Below the pieces are notes generated by a model. The model did not search any database and had not been told where the DNA came from. It saw only the letters and a list, made by a program, of their open reading frames with translations. 6,638 nt of DNA. Origin: Gallionellaceae bacterium. GTDB taxonomy: Bacteria; Pseudomonadota; Gammaproteobacteria; Burkholderiales; Gallionellaceae. The stretch spans positions 315-6,952 of the forward strand of contig DMCN01000092.1 in the NCBI GenBank assembly GCA_003445795.1. The letters run 5' to 3'. The translations under genes were made by a program, and so were the position numbers. Below, one piece after another: positions 1 to 5,922 of the stretch (positions are counted from its first letter, which is position 1; every line of letters starts with the position of its first letter).

Positions 1-1
1 C

Positions 2-145
2 CTGCTGGTCGAGCAGAACGCCAAACTGGCATTGGAAGCCGCGCAACGCGGCTATGTGCTGGAGAGTGGGGCGATTACCTTGTCGGGTGCGGCGAGTGAA
101 TTGCTGGGGAGCGATGCGGTGCAGCGGGCGTATCTTGGGGCTTAG
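2..145 (+). CDS. livF: Branched-chain amino acid ABC transporter ATP-binding protein, C-terminal fragment
   Basis: The window opens inside this gene; only the last 47 codons and a TAG stop are present. The readable peptide starts LLVEQNAKLALEAAQRGYVL, continues through ESGAITLSG and ends AVQRAYLGA. The VEQN segment is the stretch just after the H-loop of LivF-type ATPases. A 'RGYVLE.G' strand and a terminal 'AYLG' are also family hallmarks. LivF and LivG together drive the LivHM permease for leucine, isoleucine and valine (or related amide substrates) at the inner membrane. The Walker motifs lie outside the window. Other members of this ABC subfamily, such as the urea transporter UrtE, are possible but fit less well. 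The gene converges with the next one over a 36-base gap in which I see no terminator hairpin. Confidence 0.85.
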   Translation: MLVEQNAKLALEAAQRGYVLESGAITLSGAASELLGSDAVQRAYLGA

Positions 146-181
146 CGTAAACAACTCGTACGCAATCACAGCCCAGGCCAG

Positions 182-1171
182 CTAGTCGAAAAAGGCAGGG
201 GTGAAGTAGACCAGTCGAATGCCTTGTTTGGGTGAGAAATTTTTTATATTGCTAATAAGCGTAACGTCATTTTCTTTTCTGAAATTCCCATCAAAGCACA
301 GAGAAACAATTTGGTATTCGCTTCTTTTCCTGAGAATAAGTGAAAAGTCCTTAGTTACTCCATTCCAGCGAGAATCAGTCGGCAACGCAAAATCAATTCC
401 GGCGTACTTAACGCCTTTGCCATAGTACGTCGTTGTCCGCTTAATTATCTCCTTTGCTTTTTTTAACGTACCTTTTGTCATGCAAAAATTCTTCTCCATG
501 TACTGTTCCCATACCCCGGGGGAATCGAAGTCCAGTACGCCTATGCCCTGTATGAGATATGGCACATATTCTTGCACCACGCGTATCTGCTGATGTGGAG
601 AGAAAAGCTGCTCCCAATAATAGACAATGGATGATTCCCACAGAGGCAATGAGCTTGCATTCATCAATCCCTCTGCACGCAAGACTTCCTGACTGTTTGC
701 AAATTTTCCAGAAAGTCGTACTGACTTATTGCCACAGTCCACATGAGCCCCTTGAAAAAACGCAATCTCATCGTCTAGGAATCCGAGGTTGCCCAATTTT
801 TCGTAAACATCTGTCCCGTCATTTAATCTGGCTCTGGCAGTGCGTAATAACATCACCTCTGAACCATCAGCCGTTATTTTGAAATTACTCGTATCCTTAC
901 GATTATTCGACGCACATCCCGAGTCAAACCCTACAAAGGGCAACGGAAAGAAAACGTTTTCACGTACCGATTCATTTGAGTGATTTTCAATCACATATTC
1001 CACGCGAATAGCATTCTGCGAGATATCCAAGATTTGCTTCTCTATGGAAAGATGTTTGTTCTTTTTAAACTCAATCCCGCCGGTGCCCGCTATTCCAATG
1101 TCAACGATATCGCCAGCGAAGCACGAATTGGCAACCAGCATAAGCCCCAGATAAAGCAATTTATGAAGCAT
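182..1171 (-). CDS. Secreted DUF4424-type protein of unknown function
   Basis: This is a 329-residue protein read from an ATG at 1171. An in-frame ATG at 1204 exists, but the 1171 start is preceded by an AAGGA ribosome site 9 bases away and gives a clean signal peptide (MLHKLLYLGLMLVANSCFA, cleavage before G20). The mature start follows the DUF4424 pattern: 'GTGGIEF' (29-35), 'LSIEKQILDIS..AIRVEYVIENHS' (41-65) and 'FPLP' (75-78). Later come 'YYWEQLFSPHQQIRVVQEYVPY' in spirit (185-206) and a 'DFSLILRK...IVSLCFDG' block (275-295). The mature protein has four cysteines (86, 146, 230, 292) that could form disulfides in the periplasm. There are no membrane segments after the signal. The family has no established role, so I assign none. 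The gene is strikingly AT-rich (about 33% G+C over 241-360, counted by hand, against about 63% at 1501-1560), which suggests acquisition from elsewhere. It lies 85 bases after the permease gene on the same strand; I see no convincing promoter in that gap. Confidence 0.8.
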   Translation of the reverse strand: MLHKLLYLGLMLVANSCFAGDIVDIGIAGTGGIEFKKNKHLSIEKQILDISQNAIRVEYVIENHSNESVRENVFFPLPFVGFDSGCASNNRKDTSNFKITADGSEVMLLRTARARLNDGTDVYEKLGNLGFLDDEIAFFQGAHVDCGNKSVRLSGKFANSQEVLRAEGLMNASSLPLWESSIVYYWEQLFSPHQQIRVVQEYVPYLIQGIGVLDFDSPGVWEQYMEKNFCMTKGTLKKAKEIIKRTTTYYGKGVKYAGIDFALPTDSRWNGVTKDFSLILRKRSEYQIVSLCFDGNFRKENDVTLISNIKNFSPKQGIRLVYFTPAFFD

Positions 1172-1256
1172 TTTAGGTTGTCCTTTCTTCCTCAAATCAA
1201 ACACTATGGAATGTACCGGAGTCGAATTATTTTGACTACCTGTTCATTAGTTTTCC

Positions 1257-2054
1257 TTAGCCCAGAACCTTCCATAGCAACTTCGTCGCCAGCACAATCA
1301 GCATCACCGCAAACAACTTCCGCAGCAATTCCACTTTCATCCGATGCGCAGCCTTCGCGCCGAACGGTGCGGTAAGCACGCTGGCGAGCGCGACCCAGAA
1401 CAGGGCGGGCAGGTAGACGTAGCCCAGGTGCATCTCCGGCAGCGATTCGATGTGCGAGCCGACGGCGATGTAGCCTATCGTGCCGCCGACGGCGATGGGG
1501 AAGCCGATGGCGGAGGCAGTGCCGATGGCGTTGCGTATCGGCACGTTGCACCAAATGAGGAAGGGCACGATGATCGCGCCGCCGCCGATGGAGACGAGGC
1601 TGCTGATCCATCCGGTGAAGGTGCCAGCGAGCGTCATGCCTGCCGGGCCGGGCAGTTGGCGCGAGGGGTGCGGGTCTTTACCGAGCAGAATCTGTGCGGC
1701 GGCGAAATAGACGAACACCGTGAAGAAGATGCCGAGTCCGCGCGCGGGGATGGAGGAGGCGAGCAGTGCGCCCAGCGCAGTGCCGAACAGGATGCCGGGG
1801 GTAATGCGGCGCACGACTTGCCAGTTCACCGCGCCGTGCTGGTGGTGTTTGCGCAGGCTGGAGAGCGAGGTGAAGATGATGGTCGCCATCGAGGTGCCGA
1901 GGGCGAGGTGCAGGGTGTGTTCAGAGTTGAAGTGTTGTGCGTCGAAAAGAATCAGCAGCACGGGGACCAGCACCAAGCCGCCGCCTACGCCGAAGAGGCC
2001 GGCGAGGAAGCCGGTGATGGCGCCCAAGACTAGATATGCTGCGTACCATTCCAT
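1257..2054 (-). CDS. TauE/SafE-family (UPF0721) membrane permease
   Basis: The 265-residue protein is hydrophobic throughout, with about eight predicted membrane helices. It shows the internal duplication typical of TauE/SafE proteins. Repeat one has 'GLFGVGGGLVLVPVL' (19-33) and 'ALGTSMATI' (51-59). Repeat two has 'SLVSIGGGAIIVPFL' (152-166) and 'AIGTASAIGFP' (176-186). The length is usual for the family. Members export or import sulfite, sulfoacetate and other small organosulfur or organic anions. The substrate cannot be read from the sequence, and no sulfur-metabolism gene is adjacent. The ATG at 2054 gives the expected N-terminal helix directly; only a weak AGAG ribosome site lies about 9 bases upstream. 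A repeat pair separates it from the EVE gene upstream on the same strand. I see no terminator after its stop. Confidence 0.88.
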   Translation of the reverse strand: MEWYAAYLVLGAITGFLAGLFGVGGGLVLVPVLLILFDAQHFNSEHTLHLALGTSMATIIFTSLSSLRKHHQHGAVNWQVVRRITPGILFGTALGALLASSIPARGLGIFFTVFVYFAAAQILLGKDPHPSRQLPGPAGMTLAGTFTGWISSLVSIGGGAIIVPFLIWCNVPIRNAIGTASAIGFPIAVGGTIGYIAVGSHIESLPEMHLGYVYLPALFWVALASVLTAPFGAKAAHRMKVELLRKLFAVMLIVLATKLLWKVLG

Positions 2055-2072
2055 GGCGGAGTCTCTAGTTAG

Positions 2073-2145
2073 CCGTTCGTGGTGAGCCTGTCGAATCGGG
2101 AACGGTCATTAAAAAAACACCCTTCGACAGGCTCAGGGCGTACGG
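2073..2145. repeat. Inverted pair of REP-like repeats with core TTCGACAGGCTCA
   Basis: Two copies of a roughly 23-base element face each other. The left copy (2073-2095) reads on the - strand TTCGACAGGCTCA followed by CCACGAACGG. The right copy (2123-2145) reads on the + strand TTCGACAGGCTCA followed by GGGCGTACGG. The 13-base cores are identical, and the whole elements agree at 19 of 23 positions by my count. They are separated by 27 bases that include a run of A. Repeats with this core are widespread, from memory, in intergenic regions of many proteobacteria. As RNA the pair can fold into a long stem between the EVE gene stop (2154) and the permease start (2054), and could end or stabilise the EVE transcript. 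Confidence 0.8.
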
Positions 2146-2153
2146 CGTGTTTG

Positions 2154-2618
2154 TTAGTTCTGCACCAACTTCGTTGTGATGAATTTCCACTCCGCCGGAT
2201 CAAGCGGGGTGATGGAGAGGCGGTTGCCTCTTTGCAGCGTGCGCATGTTCTCCAGCTCGGGATGGCGCTTCAGTTCCTCGATGGATATGAGCGCGATCTT
2301 CTTAACCAGTTTCACATCCACGTTGACCCAGCGCGGTGTCTCTTGCGTGGCCTTCTCATCGAAGTATTTACTCTTCTTGTCGAACTGTTTGGCATCGGGG
2401 TAGGCGGTACTGCACACCTCGGCGATGCCGGCGATGCCGGGTTCCTTGCAGTTGGAGTGGTAGAACAGAACCCCGTCGCCGACACTCATCTGGTCGCGCA
2501 TGAAGTTGCGTGCCTGGTAGTTGCGCACGCCGTACCAGGCGACGGTCTGGTCCTTCATCGCTGACAGATCGTCGATGCTGCAGTCAGTGGGTTCGGATTT
2601 CATCAACCAGTAGCGCAT
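2154..2618 (-). CDS. EVE-domain protein (THYN1-like)
   Basis: The 154-residue protein is a single EVE domain, a PUA-like fold thought to bind modified bases in DNA or RNA. Visible motifs are 'YWLMKSEP' (3-10), 'WYGVRNYQARNFMR' (28-41), 'VGDGVLFYHS' (46-55), 'GIAGIAEV' (61-68), 'WVNVDV' (97-102) and 'NRLSITPL' (132-139). This is the complete set expected of bacterial homologues of human thymocyte nuclear protein 1. The length matches the family. The ATG at 2618 has a CGGAG ribosome site about 8 bases upstream. The start lies only 18 bases beyond the terminator that follows the 6S RNA gene, so its transcript probably comes from read-through or from a promoter inside the 6S region. The ligand is unknown. 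Confidence 0.92.
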   Translation of the reverse strand: MRYWLMKSEPTDCSIDDLSAMKDQTVAWYGVRNYQARNFMRDQMSVGDGVLFYHSNCKEPGIAGIAEVCSTAYPDAKQFDKKSKYFDEKATQETPRWVNVDVKLVKKIALISIEELKRHPELENMRTLQRGNRLSITPLDPAEWKFITTKLVQN

Positions 2619-2636
2619 GTACTAACTCCGGAAAAG

Positions 2637-2660
2637 AAAATGCGGCCTAAGCCGCATTTT
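2637..2660 (-). terminator. Intrinsic terminator behind the 6S RNA gene
   Basis: On the - strand this is AAAATGCGGC, a four-base loop (TTAG), then GCCGCATTTT: a perfect 10-bp stem whose distal arm ends in a T run. It begins a few bases after the 6S RNA 3' end and just before the EVE gene. Because the A/T arms are symmetric it could also act on + strand transcripts, but no gene points that way here. Confidence 0.85.
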
Positions 2661-2661
2661 G

Positions 2662-2850
2662 AATGAAGTTCCCCGCCTGTGCCGTTGACTCAATATCTTG
2701 AACCGGGGTTCAAGAGGGTCGGTTCCCGGTCGCATCAGGTGCATCCGCGGGGGATGCTCACAACAGCGACTTTGATGGGGCGCAACCTAAGCATTAGCTC
2801 ATTGGTTCAAAGAATTATGAGTCTGACGAACACCGCAGGGAACAAACCTT
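2662..2850 (-). ncRNA. ssrS: 6S RNA
   Basis: 6S RNA mimics an open promoter and binds the housekeeping sigma factor RNA polymerase. The ends are approximate. On the - strand a closing helix forms between GTTCCCTGC (complement of 2835-2843) and GCGGGGAAC (complement of 2668-2676): nine pairs with one G-U. An apical hairpin GCATCC/GGATGC spans 2741-2757. The 3' side carries the hairpin CTTGAACC-CC-GGTTCAAG (2697-2714), a close match in form to the CCTTGAACC...GGTTCAAGG hairpin of Escherichia coli 6S RNA. The length of about 185-190 nt is right, and the position directly after zapA is the classic ssrS location. I see no good promoter in the 40 bases between zapA and the RNA, so processing from a zapA transcript is possible. 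Confidence 0.88.
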
Positions 2851-2890
2851 GAGAGCCTTGTTTAACCGTTTGCACGGCTATTCTTGCTCT

Positions 2891-3205
2891 TCAGAACAAC
2901 TCATCCTGCTCTGCTACAGCAGCATCGATGGTTGCCTGCATGGCTTGCATTCTACGCTTGAACTCGGCGAGGTCAAATCCGCCGCCGAGGCGGGTGGTGA
3001 GGAGTTCGTGGGTGATGTTGAGTGCGGCCATGATGGCGATGCGTTCGACCGAGGCGATCTTGCCCGCGTCTCGGATCTCACGCATTTTTTTGTCCAAATA
3101 AGCAACGGCATCGAGCAATTCGGCGCGTTCGTCATCGGGACAGGCGACGCGCATTTCGCGGTCGAGGATGGTGACGTCGAGCGAACTGACTTTGGGGGCG
3201 TTCAT
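2891..3205 (-). CDS. zapA: Cell division protein ZapA
   Basis: The protein has 104 residues, the usual length. ZapA binds and cross-links FtsZ filaments at the division septum in the cytoplasm. The N-terminal globular part shows 'LDVTILDREMRVACPDDE' (9-26), and the middle has 'LLDAVAYLDKKMREIR' (30-45) and 'VERIAIMAALNITHELL' (53-69), all typical of the family. The C-terminal third (75-104) is a charged helix of the kind that forms the coiled-coil dimer and tetramer. Its ATG overlaps the stop of the upstream zapB-like gene as ATGA, so translation is probably coupled. The 6S RNA gene follows 40 bases later. Confidence 0.93.
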   Translation of the reverse strand: MNAPKVSSLDVTILDREMRVACPDDERAELLDAVAYLDKKMREIRDAGKIASVERIAIMAALNITHELLTTRLGGGFDLAEFKRRMQAMQATIDAAVAEQDELF

Positions 3206-3402
3206 TGCGCGTCCTCGGGAAGTTGGATGAGGAGTTTTTCCAAGCGCTGGGCCGCCACTTCGATCTTGTCCTGACTCTTGCGCTGCAGGCTCACTGCCGA
3301 CGCGACTTCCTGGCGCAATTGCAGATTCTCGGCGCGCAGGCGCTGAGTGAGTTCCACCAGGCTGGCCAGTTTTTGGTCGAGGGCATCGAGTTCGCTATGC
3401 AT
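3202..3402 (-). CDS. zapB: Small ZapB-like coiled-coil protein (TIGR02449/DUF904 type)
   Basis: The 66-residue protein is almost entirely predicted coiled coil: a leucine heptad pattern runs from L5 to L58 (for example 'LDALDQKLASLVELTQRL' and 'LRAENLQLRQEV'). No membrane segment or signal is present. Small coiled-coil genes of this type sit directly upstream of zapA in many proteobacteria and are often annotated ZapB-like. True ZapB bridges ZapA to the nucleoid-side Z-ring layer, and the four-base overlap with zapA fits such a partnership. Orthology to E. coli ZapB cannot be proved from so short a coiled coil. The only Met is the first codon. No ribosome site precedes it, and the promoter predicted at 3409-3438 starts transcription at the ATG itself. 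Confidence 0.72.
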   Translation of the reverse strand: MHSELDALDQKLASLVELTQRLRAENLQLRQEVASAVSLQRKSQDKIEVAAQRLEKLLIQLPEDAQ

Positions 3403-3408
3403 GGGCGA

Positions 3409-3438
3409 ACTATAAATTTAAAAACCCTGTTAAGTCAA
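3409..3438 (-). promoter_or_regulatory. Predicted sigma70-type promoter of the zapB-like/zapA unit
   Basis: On the - strand, TTGACT (3438-3433) and TATAGT (3414-3409) lie 18 bases apart. Both hexamers match five of six consensus bases. Counting from the -10 box, +1 falls at 3402, the A of the zapB-like ATG. No ribosome-binding site lies between the -10 box and the ATG, only CGCCC, so the transcript would be leaderless. Confidence 0.6.
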
Positions 3439-3500
3439 TCGGTAACGGAGTGTTTTGCAAGTGCTTTGGAATTTTGGGGGCTAAGCACCCGAAAAAGCTC

Positions 3501-3509
3501 TGGTAGAAT
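3501..3509 (+). promoter_or_regulatory. Possible extended -10 promoter for the btuB leader
   Basis: TGGTAGAAT fits an extended -10 box (TGn followed by TAGAAT, five of six consensus bases). Transcription would start near 3516, just before the 5' end of the riboswitch aptamer at 3521. No good -35 hexamer is present 16-18 bases upstream, which is tolerated by extended -10 promoters. It is back to back with the leftward promoter at 3409-3438. Confidence 0.5.
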
Positions 3510-3520
3510 CGGCTCTGCTT

Positions 3521-3696
3521 CAAGGTGCAGGAAGGCGCAAGCCTTTCAGTTAAACGGGAAACAGGTGAGGAAGTGTTAACTCCGATGCCTGTGCTGCCCC
3601 CGCAACGGTAAGCAAGTGTGGATTTGCCAATCGGCCACTGTGCGCAAGCATGGGAAGGCGGCAAATCAAAACTTGTGAGCCCGGATACCGGCCTTG
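3521..3696 (+). promoter_or_regulatory. Cobalamin riboswitch aptamer
   Basis: Conserved cobalamin-aptamer blocks appear in order: AAACGGGAAACAGGTG (3552-3567), GATGCCTGTGCTGCCCCCGC (3584-3603) followed by AACGGTAAGC, the B12 box GCCACTG (3634-3640), TGGGAAGGC (3651-3659), and GAGCCCGGATACCGGCC (3677-3693). CAAGG (3521-3525) pairs with CCTTG (3692-3696) as the closing helix. Between the B12 box and TGGGAAGG there is a small TGC-GCAA-GCA hairpin with a GNRA tetraloop. The class binds adenosyl-, methyl- or hydroxocobalamin and normally represses cobalamin uptake or synthesis genes when ligand is bound. It precedes btuB, so repression of btuB, and perhaps btuM, by cobalamin is expected. The ligand subtype cannot be decided by eye. 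Confidence 0.95.
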
Positions 3697-3706
3697 GGCG
3701 AGGTTC

Positions 3707-3744
3707 AGGAAATGCGCGTGGGGCGCATGGATGCCCGTATTCCT
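3707..3744 (+). promoter_or_regulatory. Leader hairpin downstream of the riboswitch aptamer
   Basis: ATGCGC (3712-3717) pairs with GCGCAT (3723-3728) over a GTGGG loop. Outside it, AGGAA (3707-3711) can pair with TTCCT (3740-3744). No T run follows, so it is not an intrinsic terminator. It sits where cobalamin riboswitches carry the P13/L13 hairpin that makes the kissing-loop contact. I did not find an unambiguous loop partner by eye. Confidence 0.5.
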
Positions 3745-3757
3745 AGGTTCATTCTTA

Positions 3758-3823
3758 CTTCCCATCACTTTCCTGATTTTGTTCAACGTTCCAACGGGGT
3801 CGCTTGGAACTTAAATTGGGAAG
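3758..3823 (+). promoter_or_regulatory. Putative ribosome-site sequestering region of the btuB leader
   Basis: TGGGAAG (3817-3823) includes the ribosome-binding site of btuB, four bases before the ATG. CTTCCCA (3758-3764) is its exact reverse complement. Between the two arms lies a 7-bp inverted repeat, GTTCCAA (3788-3794) and TTGGAAC (3804-3810), with a nine-base loop. Folded together they would hide the ribosome site, as in translation-controlling cobalamin riboswitches. The pairing itself is visible; its use in regulation is inferred. Confidence 0.5.
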
Positions 3824-3827
3824 CACT

Positions 3828-5858
3828 ATGAAACAACGACATTTACTCGCCGCTCTTTTGCTCGCGGCAACTCCCCTGGCGCAAGCCGCAACCGACAGTC
3901 TGGACGAAGTGGTGGTCACCGCTACGCGTTTCGAGGACAAATCTACAAATAAACCCGTCAACGTGACGGTGATTACCCGTGAAGACATCCGCCAGAGCAG
4001 CGCGCGCACTTTGCCGGAGTTGCTCTCGACGCAGGCGGGCATCGCTACGCGCGACCTGTTTGGCAACAATGCGGCTTCCGCTTCGGTCGATATGCGCGGT
4101 TTTGGCGCCGCTTCCGGCCAGAACACGCTGATCCTGCTGGATGGGCGTCGCATCTCCGATCCCGACTTGTCGGGTGTGCAGTGGTCGTCGATTCCGTTCG
4201 CCGCAATCGAGCGCATCGAGATCGTGCGCGGCAGCGGCGGAGTATTGTACGGCGACGGTGCCAGTAGCGGGGTCATCAATATCATCACCCGTACGCCGTC
4301 GAAGCAGGGCGGCAACGGCGCGCTGAGCGTTCGCGGCGGCAGCTACGGCACCGGCGAAGCGCAGGTCAGCGGTGGCTACTTCAGCGGCAATGCCGGCATC
4401 GATACGACGGCCAGCAAGTACAGTTCTCAGGGATTCCGCAACAACAACCGCAACGACCAGACCAATGCCCGGGCGAATCTTCGCTGGCTGACCGAAGCGG
4501 GCGAGTTGGCATTCAAAGTGGGTATGGATCAGCAGAGCATCCATTTGCCCGGTGGGCGCGTAGTACAACCTGCGCTGGGTATCGATTTGGTGAGTACCGA
4601 TCCGCGCGGAACGGTCACGCCGCTTGACTACGCCAGCCGCGATGGCAACCAGTTGGCGCTGGAATGGCAGCAGAATCTGGCAGGGGCAGACTTGAACCTC
4701 GGCATTGCCCGCCGCAGCAAGAACCAGAGATCCTATTTTGATTTTGGCGGGTTTCCTGAGTATCGCGATGGTGATCTGACGGTGAACTCGTTCACGCCGC
4801 GAGTGCGTATCCCGCATGAGCTCGGTGGTGAAAGCTCGCTGGTGGTCGGGGTGGATGTGCACCGTTGGGATTACACCCAACGCACCTCCAATTCCCCGGC
4901 GAATATCAATCAACCCATCAATCGCATCGGCATGAGCCAGCATAACGACGCATGGTATGTGCAGAACACCACGCATCTTTCTGCTGCGACCACCTTGCTG
5001 GCCGGATTCCGCAATGAGCGGGTATCGATGAATGGTACGGATGTCTACGACGGCGGGGCACCCGGCGCATTCTTCGGCACCGCTGCGCCTGCGGGTTCGT
5101 TCGCGGCTTCCAAAAGAGCGCATGAGCTTGGTCTGCGACACCAGCTCGATTCGGGTATGGCGATCAACGGCAAGATCGGAGGCAGTTTCCGCTTTGCCAA
5201 TGTGGACGAGATATACGAGTTCAGTCCTTCCTTTAGTCACCAGTTCCAGTTCCTGCGTCCACAGACGGTGGCAGGCAAAGAGCTGTGGCTGGACCGGAAG
5301 TTCCAGTCCGGAAGCTGGCGCGCTGCTGTGTTCAGCAACAAAGTCTACGACGAGATACACCTCGATCCTTTCGGCACGGGCGTGGGCAACACCAACCTGC
5401 CGCCCTCACGCCGTCAGGGCGTGGAACTGGACGGCAAGTGGCAGGCGCTGGCAGACGTGATGCTGAACGCGGCTTATACCTACACCGATGCGCGCTTCCT
5501 TTTCGGCGCGTGGGAGGGCAAGCGGGTCCCGTTGGTCGCCAGCCGCAAAGCCAGCTTGGGCGCATCGTGGGCGGTCAGTGAGCAGACACGGCTGAACACG
5601 GCTTTAAGCTATGTGGGCTCCCAATTCATGGAGAACGACGAGCCCAATACGCTGGGGATGAAGATACCGGCCTACTCGCTGGTCGATCTCAAGCTGACGC
5701 ATCAGCTTGGGGATTTGCAAGTGAACGCGTCGGTGAACAATCTGTTCGATCGCAAGTACTTCAACTATGCAGTCAGTAGCCAGTTCACGGCGGGGAAATA
5801 CAGCGCCTACCCCCTGCCGGGTCGCACCTTGTATCTGGGCCTGAACTACCAGATGTAA
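3828..5858 (+). CDS. btuB: TonB-dependent outer-membrane cobalamin receptor BtuB
   Basis: The 676-residue protein starts at the ATG at 3828, which has the ribosome site GGGAAG and a signal peptide (MKQRHLLAALLLAATPLAQA, cleaved before A21). An in-frame TTG at 3804 would put extra residues ahead of that signal and is unlikely. A TonB box 'LDEVVVTATR' (25-34) follows at once. The plug domain (about 42-157) shows 'TLPELLSTQAGI' (61-72), 'VDMRGFG' (87-93), 'LILLDGRRISD' (101-111), 'IERIEIVRGSGGVLYGDGA' (127-145) and 'GVINIITR' (148-155). The rest is a 22-strand beta barrel with 'VNNLFDRKYF' near the end. The last residues are GLNYQM, so the usual terminal aromatic residue is missing; the nearest, Tyr, is third from the end. 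Substrate assignment to cobalamin rests mainly on the riboswitch in its leader and on btuM downstream. Several TonB receptors share these motifs, but cobalamin or a close corrinoid is the best reading. No btuCDF genes are in the window. Confidence 0.92.
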   Translation: MKQRHLLAALLLAATPLAQAATDSLDEVVVTATRFEDKSTNKPVNVTVITREDIRQSSARTLPELLSTQAGIATRDLFGNNAASASVDMRGFGAASGQNTLILLDGRRISDPDLSGVQWSSIPFAAIERIEIVRGSGGVLYGDGASSGVINIITRTPSKQGGNGALSVRGGSYGTGEAQVSGGYFSGNAGIDTTASKYSSQGFRNNNRNDQTNARANLRWLTEAGELAFKVGMDQQSIHLPGGRVVQPALGIDLVSTDPRGTVTPLDYASRDGNQLALEWQQNLAGADLNLGIARRSKNQRSYFDFGGFPEYRDGDLTVNSFTPRVRIPHELGGESSLVVGVDVHRWDYTQRTSNSPANINQPINRIGMSQHNDAWYVQNTTHLSAATTLLAGFRNERVSMNGTDVYDGGAPGAFFGTAAPAGSFAASKRAHELGLRHQLDSGMAINGKIGGSFRFANVDEIYEFSPSFSHQFQFLRPQTVAGKELWLDRKFQSGSWRAAVFSNKVYDEIHLDPFGTGVGNTNLPPSRRQGVELDGKWQALADVMLNAAYTYTDARFLFGAWEGKRVPLVASRKASLGASWAVSEQTRLNTALSYVGSQFMENDEPNTLGMKIPAYSLVDLKLTHQLGDLQVNASVNNLFDRKYFNYAVSSQFTAGKYSAYPLPGRTLYLGLNYQM

Positions 5859-5867
5859 CATTGCAAC

Positions 5868-5885
5868 GGCGGAATTTCGCCTTTT
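5868..5885 (+). terminator. Weak intrinsic terminator or attenuator after btuB
   Basis: GGCGG (5868-5872) pairs with TCGCC (5877-5881), including one G-U, over an AATT loop, and is followed by TTTT (5882-5885). It starts 10 bases after the btuB stop. The short stem suggests partial termination, which would lower btuM and downstream expression relative to btuB. Confidence 0.45.
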
Positions 5886-5893
5886 CTGATAAA

Positions 5894-5922
5894 GTTCGCG
5901 CCAATTCAGTATTGGCGCGAAC
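5894..5922. repeat. Perfect 12-bp inverted repeat in front of btuM
   Basis: GTTCGCGCCAAT (5894-5905) and ATTGGCGCGAAC (5911-5922) are exact reverse complements separated by TCAGT. As RNA it is a stable GC-rich hairpin ending four bases before the AAGGAG ribosome site (5927-5932) of btuM. There is no T run behind it, so it is not a typical terminator. It could stabilise the btuM message, block RNA decay from the 3' side of btuB, influence translation, or act as a DNA operator. Confidence 0.85.

Noticed and set aside
1172..1204. ATG at 1204 as the start of the DUF4424 gene
   Set aside because: It would place a charged 11-residue stretch before the signal peptide, and the ribosome site AAGGA lies inside that stretch, serving the ATG at 1171.
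1344..2033. Open frame on the + strand (229 codons) across the permease gene
   Set aside because: The translation is low-complexity, hydrophilic and antisense to a clear TauE/SafE protein.
2849..3274. Open frame on the + strand across zapA
   Set aside because: It is antisense to zapA and the 6S region; zapA is clear from its motifs and its overlap with the zapB-like gene.
3474..3490. Imperfect hairpin GGGGGC-TAA-GCACCC as a terminator between the divergent units
   Set aside because: The stem has an internal mismatch and no T run follows it in either direction.
3804..3827. TTG at 3804 as the btuB start
   Set aside because: It would add eight residues ahead of a complete signal peptide and has no ribosome site; the ATG at 3828 has GGGAAG upstream.
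3843..5360. Long open frame on the - strand (505 codons) across btuB
   Set aside because: It is antisense to a well-supported TonB receptor, shows no recognisable motif, is rich in Arg, Ala and His as expected of a complementary GC-rich frame, and lacks a plausible ribosome site.
5861..5892. TTGCAA and TGATAA as a separate btuM promoter
   Set aside because: The spacing is 20 bases, too long for a normal sigma70 promoter, and the spacer is occupied by the small terminator-like hairpin.
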